DNA from: Chromohalobacter moromii
GTDB lineage: Bacteria; Pseudomonadota; Gammaproteobacteria; Pseudomonadales; Halomonadaceae
Assembly: GCF_023091865.1 (NCBI RefSeq)
Contig: NZ_JAHXDI010000002.1
Coordinates: forward strand, 558,001 to 622,000
Direction: 5' to 3'
Length of the DNA stretch: 64,000 nucleotides
The translations under genes and the position numbers were made by a program. Shown here in pieces: positions 1 to 8,571 of the stretch. Under the pieces are notes generated by a model that was not told where the DNA came from, did not search any database, and saw only the letters and a list, made by a program, of their open reading frames with translations. How positions within the stretch are numbered: the first letter of the stretch is position 1; the number at the start of each line of letters is the position of its first letter.

Positions 1-296
1 GCGAGCGCCTGTCGCATCTCCCCAAGCAGCTCTCCGGCGGTGAACAGCAACGCGTGGCGGTGGCCCGCGCCTTCGTCAGCCATCCCAGGCTGGTTTTCGC
101 CGACGAGCCCACCGGCAACCTCGACCGAGCCACGGGGGCGTATATCATCGACTTGCTGTTCGAACTCAACCGGGAAATGGGCACGACCTTGATATTGGTC
201 ACGCACGATCATGCTCTGGCGCGACGCTGCGAGCGATGCCTGCGCCTTGAAGAAGGGCGCCTACAGGCCATGAGCCACGACGAGGTGGTCTCGTGA
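1..296 (+). CDS. ABC transporter ATP-binding protein, YbbA/LolD type (5' truncated by window edge)
   Basis: Only the C-terminal part is present; the frame is open from base 3 to the stop at 294-296. The visible part has the ABC signature (LSGGEQQRVAVARA), Walker B with its glutamate (LVFADEPTGNLD) and the H-loop (LVTHD). This is the MacB/LolD/YbbA branch of ATPases that pair with FtsX-like permeases. The stop overlaps the GTG start of the 842-residue permease, so the two form one transport unit. In related bacteria this pair is YbbA-YbbP, of uncertain substrate. The family call is secure; the substrate is unknown. Confidence 0.9.
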   Translation, partial: ERLSHLPKQLSGGEQQRVAVARAFVSHPRLVFADEPTGNLDRATGAYIIDLLFELNREMGTTLILVTHDHALARRCERCLRLEEGRLQAMSHDEVVS

Positions 297-2821
297 AGGC
301 GCTCTCGCTATCGCTCAAGGGGTTGTGGCGTGATCTTCGTGCCGCCGACGTGCGGGCGCTGTTCGTGGCGCTGGCGCTGGCGGTGGCGGCCTCGACGATG
401 ATCGGTTTCTTCCTGGATCGTCTTGACCGAGGGCTGACCCGGCAGGCCGGGCAGTTGATGGGCGGCGATCTGGTGCTTGAGCAGAGCGATCCCTTCTCCG
501 AGGAGCTTCGTCAGGCGCTTCGCGATGCTGGGCTGACGCTCTCGCAGCAGGTCGACCTGATTTCGATGGTCAGTCGCGACGATGCCTTCCAGCCGGCCAG
601 TCTCAAGGTCGTTGACGCCGCTTATCCGTTGTATGGGCAAGTGCGCGTCGATCGGGGCGAGGGCCTCGAAATGCTGGCTCACGGCCCCGCGCCCGGCAGC
701 GTGTGGGTGGCGCCGCGCCTGGCGCGGCTGATGGAACTCGACATTGGTGACTCGCTCGCGATAGGCGACAGCACGCTCATTGTAAGTGGTCTGATCGAGC
801 GCGAGCCGGATCAGAGCGCGGGGTTTTCGGCCTTCAATCCACGCGTGATGATGCACCGCGATGACCTGGCGGCGACCGATCTGGTGCAGCCCGGCTCGCG
901 GCTCGAATACGAACTGCTGGCCCAGGGGCCGCCCGAAGCGGTGGCGCGTGTACAGTCACGCCTAGAGAGCCTGCGCGATAACGGTGTCGAAGTCCGCGAT
1001 GTGCGCGAGGATCGTCCTCGGCTGGGCGGTGCGCTGGATCGCGCCCAACGCTACCTGAGCCTATCGGGACTGGCCGCAGTATTGTTGGCAGGGGTCGCGG
1101 TAGCCATGGCCACGCGTCGCTATGTCGATCGCCATTTGGATACTGCGGCGTTGTTGCGCTGTTTCGGCGCCTCTCAGCGACAACTCGTGACATTGTTTGC
1201 CCTGCAGCTCGCCTGGCTGGCATTGGCGGCTGCGGTGGTGGGGGCGCTCTTGGGTCTGCTGGGACAGGCTGGCTTGCTGATGATTCTGACGAATTTCTTG
1301 CCGCTCGAACTGCCGCCGCCGGGACCATTGCCGCTATTGATGGGGGTGCTGACCGCGCTGGCGGTGCTCATCGGCTTCGCCGGTCCCACCCTGTTGCGTC
1401 TCAAGCGTGTGAGCGCGCTCAAGGTGCTACGGCGAGAACTCGACCCTGTGCCCATGGCCGGCTGGGCCGTGGTGGTCATCGCCAGTGGCGTTTTTGGCGC
1501 TTTGCTGTGGTTGTATTCGGGTGATTTCACGCTCTCGCTGGGGCTTTTGATCGGCGGCGAACTGGCGCTGGCGGCCTTGTGGCTATTGGGCCACGGGCTA
1601 CTCTCGGGGCTACTGCGACTGGTGCGAGGCGTCGCTGGCGAGCGCCGCCATGGCGCGCGGCACGCTTGGCGTCTCGGCGCGCGACAATTGGCCCGCCGTC
1701 GACATGCCAGCTTGGGGCAGTTGCTGGCCTTCTCGGTCACCTTCGCCGCCATGGCGATCATTGCCCTCGTGCGCGGCGATCTGGTGACGGCCTGGGAATC
1801 GCAATTGCCCGAGGATACGCCCAACTACTTTGCTATCAATATTCAGCCGGCCGAACGCGAAGGCTTTCGACAGATCGTCGAGGGGGCCAGCGATACGCGT
1901 AGTGCTTTGTATCCCATCGTACGTGGGCGGCTGGTCGCTATCGATGGCGATGCCGCCGAGGACGCCGTACCGGCCGAGCAACGTGACGCCAATGTGCTGC
2001 GGCGTGAGCTCAATCTAACCTGGCGTGAGACATTGCCCGAGGGCAACCGCATCGTCGCCGGCGGGTGGTTCGATGCAGGCGCGCCTGCCGAAGACGGCCG
2101 CCCGGTGCCGATCTCCATGGAACAGGAGCTGGCCGAGCGCCTAGACGTGACGCTTGGTGAGGTGCTGCGCTTCGATATCGGCGGCGAAACGGTCGAGGGA
2201 CGCGTCACCAGCCTGCGCAGCCTCGACTGGGAAAGCTTCCGGCCCAACTTCTTCGTGATCTTTCCTCCGGGGACGCTTGAGCGCTTCAGCCACAGCTATA
2301 TCACGGCGTTTCACCTGGAAGATGAGCGCCAGACGGTCATCGGTAAGCTGGTATCGCGCTATCCCGGCGTCTCGCTGCTCAATGTCGACGCGATTCTCGA
2401 GCAAGTCCGCGAGTTGCTGGGGCAAGTGACGCGTGCCATCGAACTGGTGCTGGTATTCGTGTTGTTGGCGGGGATCAGCGTGCTCTATGCCGCGCTCACC
2501 GCAAGCCGCCCGATGCGCGCGCACGAAAGCGCTCTGCTGCGTGTGTTCGGTGCCGGCGATCGGATGATCGCTCAGATTCAAGGTGCTGAATTCGCACTGC
2601 TGGGCATCGCCAGCGGGCTGCTGGGCGCATTGCTGGCGGAAGCGGCGGCGCTGGGTGTCTACCTGATGTGGTTCGATCTACCGCCGCGCTTGCATTGGCC
2701 GCTATGGGTCGTGATGCCCTTGGGCGGTGGGCTGCTCATCGGAGGTATCGGTCATCTGTTGACCCGTCAGGTACGTCGTCAAGCGCCCATGGAAAGCCTG
2801 CGGCTATTGGGGGAAACCTGA
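293..2821 (+). CDS. FtsX-like ABC transporter permease, YbbP type
   Basis: 842 residues. One N-terminal membrane segment (about residues 20-40) is followed by a large periplasmic domain, a cluster of transmembrane segments in the middle, a second periplasmic domain and a C-terminal FtsX-type bundle. This duplicated layout is typical of YbbP/LolC-like permeases of this length. The start is a GTG that overlaps the stop of the ATPase gene (GTGA), which implies translational coupling. It probably exports or extracts an envelope hydrophobic substrate with its ATPase partner. That role is family inference; nothing in the sequence gives the cargo. Confidence 0.88.
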   Translation: MKALSLSLKGLWRDLRAADVRALFVALALAVAASTMIGFFLDRLDRGLTRQAGQLMGGDLVLEQSDPFSEELRQALRDAGLTLSQQVDLISMVSRDDAFQPASLKVVDAAYPLYGQVRVDRGEGLEMLAHGPAPGSVWVAPRLARLMELDIGDSLAIGDSTLIVSGLIEREPDQSAGFSAFNPRVMMHRDDLAATDLVQPGSRLEYELLAQGPPEAVARVQSRLESLRDNGVEVRDVREDRPRLGGALDRAQRYLSLSGLAAVLLAGVAVAMATRRYVDRHLDTAALLRCFGASQRQLVTLFALQLAWLALAAAVVGALLGLLGQAGLLMILTNFLPLELPPPGPLPLLMGVLTALAVLIGFAGPTLLRLKRVSALKVLRRELDPVPMAGWAVVVIASGVFGALLWLYSGDFTLSLGLLIGGELALAALWLLGHGLLSGLLRLVRGVAGERRHGARHAWRLGARQLARRRHASLGQLLAFSVTFAAMAIIALVRGDLVTAWESQLPEDTPNYFAINIQPAEREGFRQIVEGASDTRSALYPIVRGRLVAIDGDAAEDAVPAEQRDANVLRRELNLTWRETLPEGNRIVAGGWFDAGAPAEDGRPVPISMEQELAERLDVTLGEVLRFDIGGETVEGRVTSLRSLDWESFRPNFFVIFPPGTLERFSHSYITAFHLEDERQTVIGKLVSRYPGVSLLNVDAILEQVRELLGQVTRAIELVLVFVLLAGISVLYAALTASRPMRAHESALLRVFGAGDRMIAQIQGAEFALLGIASGLLGALLAEAAALGVYLMWFDLPPRLHWPLWVVMPLGGGLLIGGIGHLLTRQVRRQAPMESLRLLGET

Positions 2822-2843
2822 GGTGGTACTAGGCACGCAAGAA

Positions 2844-2878
2844 GCCCCGCCGAGGATCGTTTGATCGTTCGGCGGGGA
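2844..2878. terminator. GC-rich hairpin after the YbbP-like gene
   Basis: Inverted repeat CCCCGCCGA (2845-2853) / TCGGCGGGG (2869-2877), with an inner GATC/GATC pairing. It lies 24 bases after the permease stop, so it probably ends or stabilises that transcript. There is no T-run on either side, so intrinsic termination is uncertain. Confidence 0.45.
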
Positions 2879-3197
2879 GGACCAAACTTGCAGGGCATTG
2901 TCGGTAAGCGGGCATCCATGCCCCATGCAATCCTTCCACTCGGCGACGAACTGCCGACGAGCAGCGCCACTGTAGCGTTCAAAGGCAAGGTGCAGAAGAT
3001 GAGTTCACTCATCGCCACGTGCGGTTTTGGTCATCGCGTACATGCTTGAGCGATCCTAAAGCGACTATGAGAAATCATGCAGCGACGGATGACTGCCTTT
3101 CATATGAAAGGCATCGCGCGCTGCGCTATCATAGCGCTTCGTTGACCCCGTGCGGCGCCCGCCGCGCAGACCTTCCGTGATTCGAGGACTCTCGCCG
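2879..3197. other. Intergenic region upstream of glyA
   Basis: About 320 bases without a supported gene. The one striking element is the 20-bp palindrome at 3094-3113, listed separately. A TATCAT sequence near 3127 could be a -10 element for glyA, but no convincing -35 was found. No glycine riboswitch motif was recognised. Confidence 0.4.
3094..3113. promoter_or_regulatory. 20-bp perfect palindrome upstream of glyA
   Basis: TGCCTTTCATATGAAAGGCA is a perfect inverted repeat with no spacer, 84 bases before the glyA start codon. Its size and symmetry fit a dimeric regulator site. It does not match the PurR box or the TGAA-N5-TTCA pattern of MetR, the known glyA regulators of enterics. Which protein binds it is unknown. 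Confidence 0.45.
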
Positions 3198-4460
3198 ATG
3201 TTCACCCGTGACATGCAGATTGCCGGTTTCGATGATGCCCTGTGGGACGCCATGCAGCAGGAGGTGGGCCGTCAGGAAGCGCACATCGAGCTGATCGCCT
3301 CCGAGAACTATGCTAGCCCGCGCGTCATGCAGGCGCAGGGTACGCAACTGACCAACAAGTACGCGGAAGGTTACCCCGGCAAGCGTTATTACGGCGGCTG
3401 CGAGCACGTCGATGTCGTCGAGCAGATGGCCATCGACTACGCCAAGGAACTATTCGACGCGACCTACGCCAACGTTCAGCCGCATTCCGGCTCCCAGGCC
3501 AACGGTGCTGTGTTTCAGGCGTTGGTCAAGCCCGGCGATACCGTACTGGGCATGAGCCTCGACGCGGGTGGCCACCTGACCCACGGTGCCAAGCCGAACT
3601 TCTCCGGCAAACATTACAACGCTGTGCAGTACGGCCTCGACGACAACGGCCTGATCGATTACGACCAGGTCGCTAGTCTGGCGCGCGAGCACCAGCCGAA
3701 GATGATCATTGCCGGTTTCTCGGCCTATTCGCAGATCATCGATTGGGCCAAGTTCCGTGAAATCGCCGACGAGGTGGGGGCCTACCTGCTCGTCGACATG
3801 GCGCATATCGCGGGTTTGGTCGCGGCGGGTGTCTATCCCAGCCCCTTGCCTCATGCGCATGTGGTCACCACCACCACACACAAGACCCTGCGCGGACCGC
3901 GCGGTGGTTTGATTCTCTCCGCCGAAAACGACGCCGAGATCGAGAAGAAGTTTCAATCCGCCGTCTTCCCCGGTGGGCAGGGCGGCCCGTTGATGCATGT
4001 CATCGCCGCCAAGGCAATCTGCTTCAAGGAAGCCATGGAGCCCGACTTCAAGGCCTACCAGCAGCAGGTAGTGATCAACGCCAAGGCCATGGCCAGCGTG
4101 TTCATCGAGCGGGGCTATGACGTCGTATCCGGCGGCACCGAAGACCACCTCTTCCTGCTCTCGCTGGTCAAGCAAGGCCTGACCGGCAAGGACGCCGATG
4201 CCGCGCTGGGCCGCGCGCATATCACCGTCAACAAGAACGCCGTGCCGGGCGATCCGCAGAGCCCGTTCGTCACCTCGGGGCTGCGCATCGGCACGCCGGC
4301 CGTGACCACGCGTGGCTTCGGTGAGAGTGAGTGCGCCGATCTCGCCGGCTGGATCTGCGATATTCTCGACGCCATGCAGCAGGGCGATACCGCGCAGGCG
4401 GAGGCCGACGTCAAGGCCAAGGTCGAAGCCGTCTGCGCGCGGTTGCCGGTGTATCGTTAA
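3198..4460 (+). CDS. glyA: Serine hydroxymethyltransferase
   Basis: Interconverts serine and glycine with tetrahydrofolate, the main source of one-carbon units; PLP-dependent, cytosolic. The 420-residue product begins [13 protein letters not shown], matching the usual N-terminus of the family. An upstream GTG at 3150 would add 16 arginine- and proline-rich residues and is rejected. GAGGA lies about nine bases before the chosen ATG. The PLP lysine is in [11 protein letters not shown] (residue 229). [16 protein letters not shown] and the glycine-rich FPGGQGGP segment are all present. It is a single-gene unit followed by a strong terminator. Confidence 0.97.
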   Translation: MFTRDMQIAGFDDALWDAMQQEVGRQEAHIELIASENYASPRVMQAQGTQLTNKYAEGYPGKRYYGGCEHVDVVEQMAIDYAKELFDATYANVQPHSGSQANGAVFQALVKPGDTVLGMSLDAGGHLTHGAKPNFSGKHYNAVQYGLDDNGLIDYDQVASLAREHQPKMIIAGFSAYSQIIDWAKFREIADEVGAYLLVDMAHIAGLVAAGVYPSPLPHAHVVTTTTHKTLRGPRGGLILSAENDAEIEKKFQSAVFPGGQGGPLMHVIAAKAICFKEAMEPDFKAYQQQVVINAKAMASVFIERGYDVVSGGTEDHLFLLSLVKQGLTGKDADAALGRAHITVNKNAVPGDPQSPFVTSGLRIGTPAVTTRGFGESECADLAGWICDILDAMQQGDTAQAEADVKAKVEAVCARLPVYR

Positions 4461-4499
4461 ACCGTGATGGCCTCCTGACGGAGGGCACGTCCTGATGAG

Positions 4500-4542
4500 A
4501 TCCCTCGCTTTTCGTGATGCTGCGAAGCGGGGGATTTTCTTT
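4500..4542 (+). terminator. Rho-independent terminator of glyA
   Basis: ATCCCTCGCTT (4500-4510) pairs with AAGCGGGGGAT (4525-4535) with one G-T wobble. A T-rich tail TTTTCTTTT follows, 40 bases after the glyA stop. Confidence 0.85.
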
Positions 4543-4688
4543 TCTCGCCATTGGTAAGTGGTATTCTCTTGCTAAGGAAAGCGGGCCTGTTTCCTCGCCA
4601 TACGAGACTCTGCCTTTCGGTGTTGCATGTCGCTATTTCCCGTTAGCACTAAGGTCTAAGAGCAATACGGCCGAAAATGCTGGAACCT

Positions 4689-4720
4689 ATGTCGGACATA
4701 GAGGTAAATTTGTCCAACAA
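4689..4720. promoter_or_regulatory. Two FadR/GntR-type operators before the galactonate regulator
   Basis: ATGTCGGACAT (4689-4699) and TTGTCCAACAA (4710-4720) both fit the N-N-GT-N3-AC-N-N pattern of FadR-subfamily GntR sites; the second fits TNGTNNNACNA exactly. Their centres are 21 bp apart, two helical turns, so two dimers would sit on one face of the DNA. They lie 18 bases before the regulator's ATG, which suggests autoregulation of the whole dgo cluster. Confidence 0.6.
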
Positions 4721-4737
4721 GGCAGGCGGAGCCGTTT

Positions 4738-5520
4738 ATGCGCCCCTCTTCACTTTCCGGTACCACGGCACGACCCGATATCGCCGAGTCGTTGGCCGAG
4801 GCGATTTTCAGTGGCCGTTATGCACCCGGTGACTTGATTCCCCGCGAGCTGGATCTCTGCGAGACGTATGGCGTCAGCCGAAGCACGGTGCGTAGCGTTT
4901 TGCAAAATCTGGTTTCGGCGGGGCTTTTGGTGCGGATCTCAGGCCAGGGCACCCGAGTGCGTGAACTGACCCAGTGGCATATGCTCGATCCGCGAGTGAC
5001 CGAGTGGATGGCGCGCTATGCCGAGCCCAATCCGCGCTTCCAACGTGAAATCTATGCGTTCCGTGTGGCTGTCGAGCCGTTCGTGGCGTATCTGGCGGCC
5101 ACCGCTGCCACGGCGACCGATCTGTTGGCAATCGAGCAGGCCTACGAGGGCATGATGCGAAGCCTTGATGCGCCCGATCATTGCTGGGAAGGGCGCTCGC
5201 ACGATGATTATGACGTGGCCTTCCATGAGGCGATTTTCGCTGCGACGCACAATGTGGTGTGGACGCAGCTCAGTCATGTGCTGCGGCCCACGATTACGGT
5301 GCTGGTCCAGCGCTCCAACCAAAGCGCCGATGAGCTTGCCGATAGCATGGAACGCCACCGCAAGGTAATGGAGGCGATTCGCCTGCGTCAGCCGGCGCGG
5401 GCACAAGCCTGTGCCTTGGCGGTTCTCGAGCGCACCGGGCAAGATCTGGGTATCGCCGAATCCCCGACGAACCTGCCTTCATTATCCCCGCTTGGCGGCG
5501 CCAATTCTGACGGGCGCTGA
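4738..5520 (+). CDS. GntR-family (FadR/FCD subfamily) regulator, probable galactonate repressor
   Basis: 260 residues. The N-terminal winged helix-turn-helix (about residues 10-80) contains the typical PGDLIPRELDLCETYGVSRS and STVRSVLQNL segments. The C-terminal all-helical FCD ligand domain carries the DYDVAFHEAIFAATHN metal/ligand motif. It is the first gene of a same-strand cluster with dgoD, dgoA and dgoK, the arrangement of E. coli DgoR, a galactonate-responsive repressor. The start is an ATG behind GGCGGAG. Assignment as DgoR rests on context; the subfamily is clear. Confidence 0.85.
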   Translation: MRPSSLSGTTARPDIAESLAEAIFSGRYAPGDLIPRELDLCETYGVSRSTVRSVLQNLVSAGLLVRISGQGTRVRELTQWHMLDPRVTEWMARYAEPNPRFQREIYAFRVAVEPFVAYLAATAATATDLLAIEQAYEGMMRSLDAPDHCWEGRSHDDYDVAFHEAIFAATHNVVWTQLSHVLRPTITVLVQRSNQSADELADSMERHRKVMEAIRLRQPARAQACALAVLERTGQDLGIAESPTNLPSLSPLGGANSDGR

Positions 5521-5556
5521 GCGAGTCATCATTTTGCATCGACAAGGAGACCTCTC

Positions 5557-6705
5557 GTGAAGATTACCCAGCTCAAGACCTGGCAAGTACCGCCGCGTTG
5601 GCTGTTTCTCAAGATCGAGACCGATGAAGGTTGCTATGGCTGGGGCGAGCCGGTCGTGGAAGGGCGCGCGGCCACCGTCGAGGCGGCGGTGCATGAACTC
5701 GCCGACTACTTGGTCGGCCAGGACCCGCACCGTATCGAATACCTTTGGGACACGATGTACCGTGCGGGCTTCTATCGTGGCGGTCCTATCCTGATGAGCG
5801 CCATCGCGGGGATCAACCAGGCGCTTTGGGACCTCAAGGGTCGCGATCTCGGTGTGCCCGTGTATCAGTTGCTGGGCGGCAAGGTGCGCGACAAGATGCG
5901 CATGTACGCCTGGACCGGCGGTGATCGGCCCAGCGACGTGGGGGCAGGCGCCAAGGCGTTGGTCGACAAGGGTTTCACGGCGTTCAAGATGAACGGCACG
6001 CCGGAAATGCAGATCGTCGATTCGCACCGCAAAATCGACGAGGCCGTGGCGCGGGTCGCCGAGGCGCGCGAGGTGGTGGGCCCGGACGTGGGCATCGCCA
6101 TCGACTTTCATGGGCGTGTGCATCGTCCCATGGCCAAGGTTCTGATGCGCGAGTTGGAGCCCTATCACCCGATGTTCGTCGAGGAGCCGGTGCTGCCCGA
6201 GCATCTGCCTAGCCTCAAGCACATTGCCGGCGGCCTGGGCTACCCCATTGCGACCGGCGAGCGGTTGCATACCCGCTATCAGTTTCGCGACCTGTTGGTC
6301 GACGGCATGGTGGATATCATCCAGCCCGATCTCTCGCACTGCGGCGGCATCAGTGAGGGTATGAAGATTGCCTCGCTGGCGTCGTGTCACGATGTCGCGC
6401 TGGCGCCACATTGTCCGCTGGGGCCGTTGACGCTGGCCGCGTCGCTGCACGTGGATGCGGTGAACCACAATGCGTTCATCCAGGAGCAGAGCATGGGCAT
6501 CCACTACAATCGTGATAACGATGTACTGGATTACCTGGTCGACAAATCCGCGCTGGCCATCACCGATGGCTTCTGCGCGATTCCCGAAGGGCCCGGCCTG
6601 GGAGTCGAGATCGACGAGGAATTCGTCGAGGAGCGCGCCAAGGTGGGGCATCGCTGGCGCAACCCGGTGTGGACGCACGAGGATGGGTCGATAGCGGAGT
6701 GGTAA
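5557..6705 (+). CDS. dgoD: D-galactonate dehydratase
   Basis: Dehydrates D-galactonate to 2-dehydro-3-deoxygalactonate, step 1 of the De Ley-Doudoroff branch for galactonate. At 382 residues it is the usual family length. It is an enolase-superfamily (mandelate racemase type) enzyme: [17 protein letters not shown] in the capping region, then in the barrel the metal ligands in DFHG, EEP and GER, and the catalytic histidine in [14 protein letters not shown] precedes the ATG. It lies 36 bases after the regulator and 10 bases before dgoA, so it is probably co-transcribed. Confidence 0.95.
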   Translation: MKITQLKTWQVPPRWLFLKIETDEGCYGWGEPVVEGRAATVEAAVHELADYLVGQDPHRIEYLWDTMYRAGFYRGGPILMSAIAGINQALWDLKGRDLGVPVYQLLGGKVRDKMRMYAWTGGDRPSDVGAGAKALVDKGFTAFKMNGTPEMQIVDSHRKIDEAVARVAEAREVVGPDVGIAIDFHGRVHRPMAKVLMRELEPYHPMFVEEPVLPEHLPSLKHIAGGLGYPIATGERLHTRYQFRDLLVDGMVDIIQPDLSHCGGISEGMKIASLASCHDVALAPHCPLGPLTLAASLHVDAVNHNAFIQEQSMGIHYNRDNDVLDYLVDKSALAITDGFCAIPEGPGLGVEIDEEFVEERAKVGHRWRNPVWTHEDGSIAEW

Positions 6706-6715
6706 AGGAGGCTTT

Positions 6716-7402
6716 ATGAACGAGACACAACGCGCCGCGCTCGACGCGGCACTCAGGGAATTGCCGCTGGTGGCGATTCTACGTGGTATCCGCCCCGAAG
6801 AAATCGATAAGGTCTTCGACGAGTTGGTCGAGGCGGGGTTTCGTCTGATCGAGATCCCGCTCAACTCTCCCTTGCCGTGGAAGAGTATCGAACGCGTTGC
6901 GGCACGTTGCCCTGAGCATGTGCTGGTGGGCGCCGGTACGGTGCTGGAGGCCACTGATACAGCCGAACTGGCGCGTCTTGACGCCCCGTTGATGGTCACT
7001 CCCAACAGCGATCCCGAGGTGATTCGTGCCGGTGTCGAGCAGGGGCTGGCGCCGCTGGTCGGCTGCATGACGCCGAGTGAGGCGTTGAGCGCGGCGCGTG
7101 CCGGTGCTACGGCGCTCAAGTTGTTCCCGGCTGGGCGCCTGGGAACCGGTTACTACAAGGATATCAGCGCGATCCTGCCGCCTGAGCTACCGGTATTCGC
7201 GGTGGGTGGCATCGACAAGAGCAACATGTCGGATTGGCATGGCGTGGGCATTCGTGGTTTCGGTTTTGGGAGCAACCTTTACCGTCCCGGGCGCAGCGCC
7301 GTCGAGGTGGGCGAGGTCGCGCGCGAGCTCGTCGCCGAATGGCGGCGGCTCGAGGAACTCTACACCATGACCGAATTGTTCGAGCACGAGGGCGATCAAT
7401 GA
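6716..7402 (+). CDS. dgoA: 2-dehydro-3-deoxy-6-phosphogalactonate aldolase
   Basis: Cleaves 2-dehydro-3-deoxy-6-phosphogalactonate to pyruvate and glyceraldehyde-3-phosphate. 228 residues in a single KDPG/KDPGal aldolase barrel. It has LVAILRGI at the N-terminus, VGAGTVL, and the Schiff-base lysine in TALKLFPAG, followed by FAVGGI. The ATG lies just after AAGGAGG, and the stop overlaps the dgoK start (ATGA at 7399). The family also contains Eda-type KDPG aldolases, but the dgoD/dgoK neighbours favour DgoA. Confidence 0.93.
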   Translation: MNETQRAALDAALRELPLVAILRGIRPEEIDKVFDELVEAGFRLIEIPLNSPLPWKSIERVAARCPEHVLVGAGTVLEATDTAELARLDAPLMVTPNSDPEVIRAGVEQGLAPLVGCMTPSEALSAARAGATALKLFPAGRLGTGYYKDISAILPPELPVFAVGGIDKSNMSDWHGVGIRGFGFGSNLYRPGRSAVEVGEVARELVAEWRRLEELYTMTELFEHEGDQ

Positions 7403-8310
7403 GCGCCGAGCAGCGACTGATCGTCATCGACTGGGGCACCAGCAATTTCCGGGCGTTTCTAGTCGATCGGCAAAGCGGTACCTGCCTCGAGTCGCGGCGT
7501 AGCGAGGCAGGGCTCAAGGCGCTGGAAACCGCTGAGTTTCCGCATTACTGCCAGGCTCAAGTCGGCGATTGGCGAGAAGGCGGTCGGGTGCCCGTCTATC
7601 TGGCGGGCATGGTCGGTTCCAAGCGCGGCTGGAGTGAGGCACCGCAGCTCGATTTGCCCGTCTCGGGGCGTGATCTCGCCGCCCATGTCGTGGCCGCGCC
7701 GGGGTTGGAAAACACCTGGATCGTGCCGGGCGTGAAGCACGTCGATGAGACGCACTGTGACGTCATGCGCGGTGAAGAGGTTCAGGCATTTGGTGCCCTG
7801 GCGCTGGCGGGCGTCTTCGACGCCGACTGCTGCCTGCCCGGCACCCACAGCAAGTGGGCGCGACTACGCGATGGTCGCCTGACGGCCTTCACTACGCTGA
7901 TGACCGGCGAGCTTTACCATGCGGTACGTTTCCACACCCTGCCGGGCGAACCCGCCCGCGATGACGCGCCGTTCGATGAAGGTGCATTTCACCAGGGACT
8001 GGCGCGTGCCCATAGCGAGGACGGCGTACTGCATGCGCTATTCGAGGCGCGCAGCCGGCACCTCTATCGCGGTCTGTATGCCGAGCAGGTAGGCAGCTTC
8101 ATCTCCGGGGTGTTGATCGGTGAGGAAGTCCGTGCGATGCGCGCCGCGCGTCCCGATCTCGAGCGCTTGCTGTTGATCGGCGCCGAGGCGTTACGGCGTC
8201 CTTATACGCTGGCGCTCGAAACGGCCGGTCTCGAGGTCACGCCGCTGGATAGCGATGCGGCGACGCTCGCCGGGTTGGCGGTGATTGCCGAACATCATCA
8301 CGCCGAGTAA
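7399..8310 (+). CDS. dgoK: 2-dehydro-3-deoxygalactonokinase
   Basis: Phosphorylates 2-dehydro-3-deoxygalactonate before aldol cleavage. The 303-residue product begins MSAEQRLIVIDWGTSNFRAF, where DWGTSNFRA is the family's nucleotide-binding strand. PGVKH, the MRGEEVQ segment, LPGTHSKWA and a late LIGAEALRRPY motif follow. A longer reading from 7234 would run through dgoA and is rejected; the ATG at 7399 overlaps the dgoA stop. A strong terminator follows, so this closes the cluster. No galactonate permease (DgoT) is encoded beside it. Confidence 0.94.
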   Translation: MSAEQRLIVIDWGTSNFRAFLVDRQSGTCLESRRSEAGLKALETAEFPHYCQAQVGDWREGGRVPVYLAGMVGSKRGWSEAPQLDLPVSGRDLAAHVVAAPGLENTWIVPGVKHVDETHCDVMRGEEVQAFGALALAGVFDADCCLPGTHSKWARLRDGRLTAFTTLMTGELYHAVRFHTLPGEPARDDAPFDEGAFHQGLARAHSEDGVLHALFEARSRHLYRGLYAEQVGSFISGVLIGEEVRAMRAARPDLERLLLIGAEALRRPYTLALETAGLEVTPLDSDAATLAGLAVIAEHHHAE

Positions 8311-8340
8311 CGCGTTCTGCCCAAGGCTAAGGCTTTATAC

Positions 8341-8383
8341 GCCCCGTTGTAGTGCATTAGATGCGCTGCGACGGGGCATTTTT
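8341..8383 (+). terminator. Terminator of the dgo cluster
   Basis: GCCCCGT (8341-8347) pairs with ACGGGGC (8371-8377). The stem extends inward through GTAGTGCAT / ATGCGCTGC with wobbles, and five T residues follow (8379-8383). Confidence 0.85.
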
Positions 8384-8400
8384 GTGCCTGGAGGAAGGCA

Positions 8401-8423
8401 ATGCACCGTTGCGACGCGTGCAT
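8401..8423. promoter_or_regulatory. Inverted repeat upstream of the sigma-54-like promoter
   Basis: ATGCAC (8401-8406) and GTGCAT (8418-8423) are inverted, 11 bases apart. The site is about 80 bases before the likely start of transcription from the promoter at 8466, a position typical for an enhancer-binding protein. The arms resemble an NtrC site (TGCAC...GTGCA), but the spacing is four bases too long, so the identity is open. Confidence 0.3.
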
Positions 8424-8465
8424 GAGTCCTTGGTGGCCGGGCTCGCAGGGTTGCTTATCAGAGGG

Positions 8466-8481
8466 TGGCACGATCCGTGCT
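8466..8481 (+). promoter_or_regulatory. Candidate sigma-54 promoter for the glucosylglycerate genes
   Basis: TGGCACGATCCGTGCT matches the RpoN consensus TGGCACG-N4-TTGCW at all but one fixed position, with GG and GC at the required -24/-12 spacing. It lies 90 bases before the phosphatase ATG and is the only strong RpoN match noticed upstream of these genes. Confidence 0.55.
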
Positions 8482-8571
8482 ACCTTCATCTGAAGAGCAC
8501 CTTTCATGATCGCATCGAGATCGTGTGGCGCATTCCAGGACATGTGAGGCGGTGCCAAGGGGAGAAGGCTC

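Noticed and set aside
2879-3197. Glycine riboswitch upstream of glyA
   Set aside because: No tandem glycine aptamer pattern was seen; the notable element is the palindrome.
5482-7119. 545-residue open frame opposite dgoD/dgoA
   Set aside because: Antisense shadow of two well-supported enzymes; its translation has no protein-family character and comes from the GC-rich third positions.
8401-8423. NtrC binding site before the sigma-54-like promoter
   Set aside because: The arms resemble NtrC half-sites but are spaced 11 bases apart rather than 7, so only an unnamed inverted repeat is reported.
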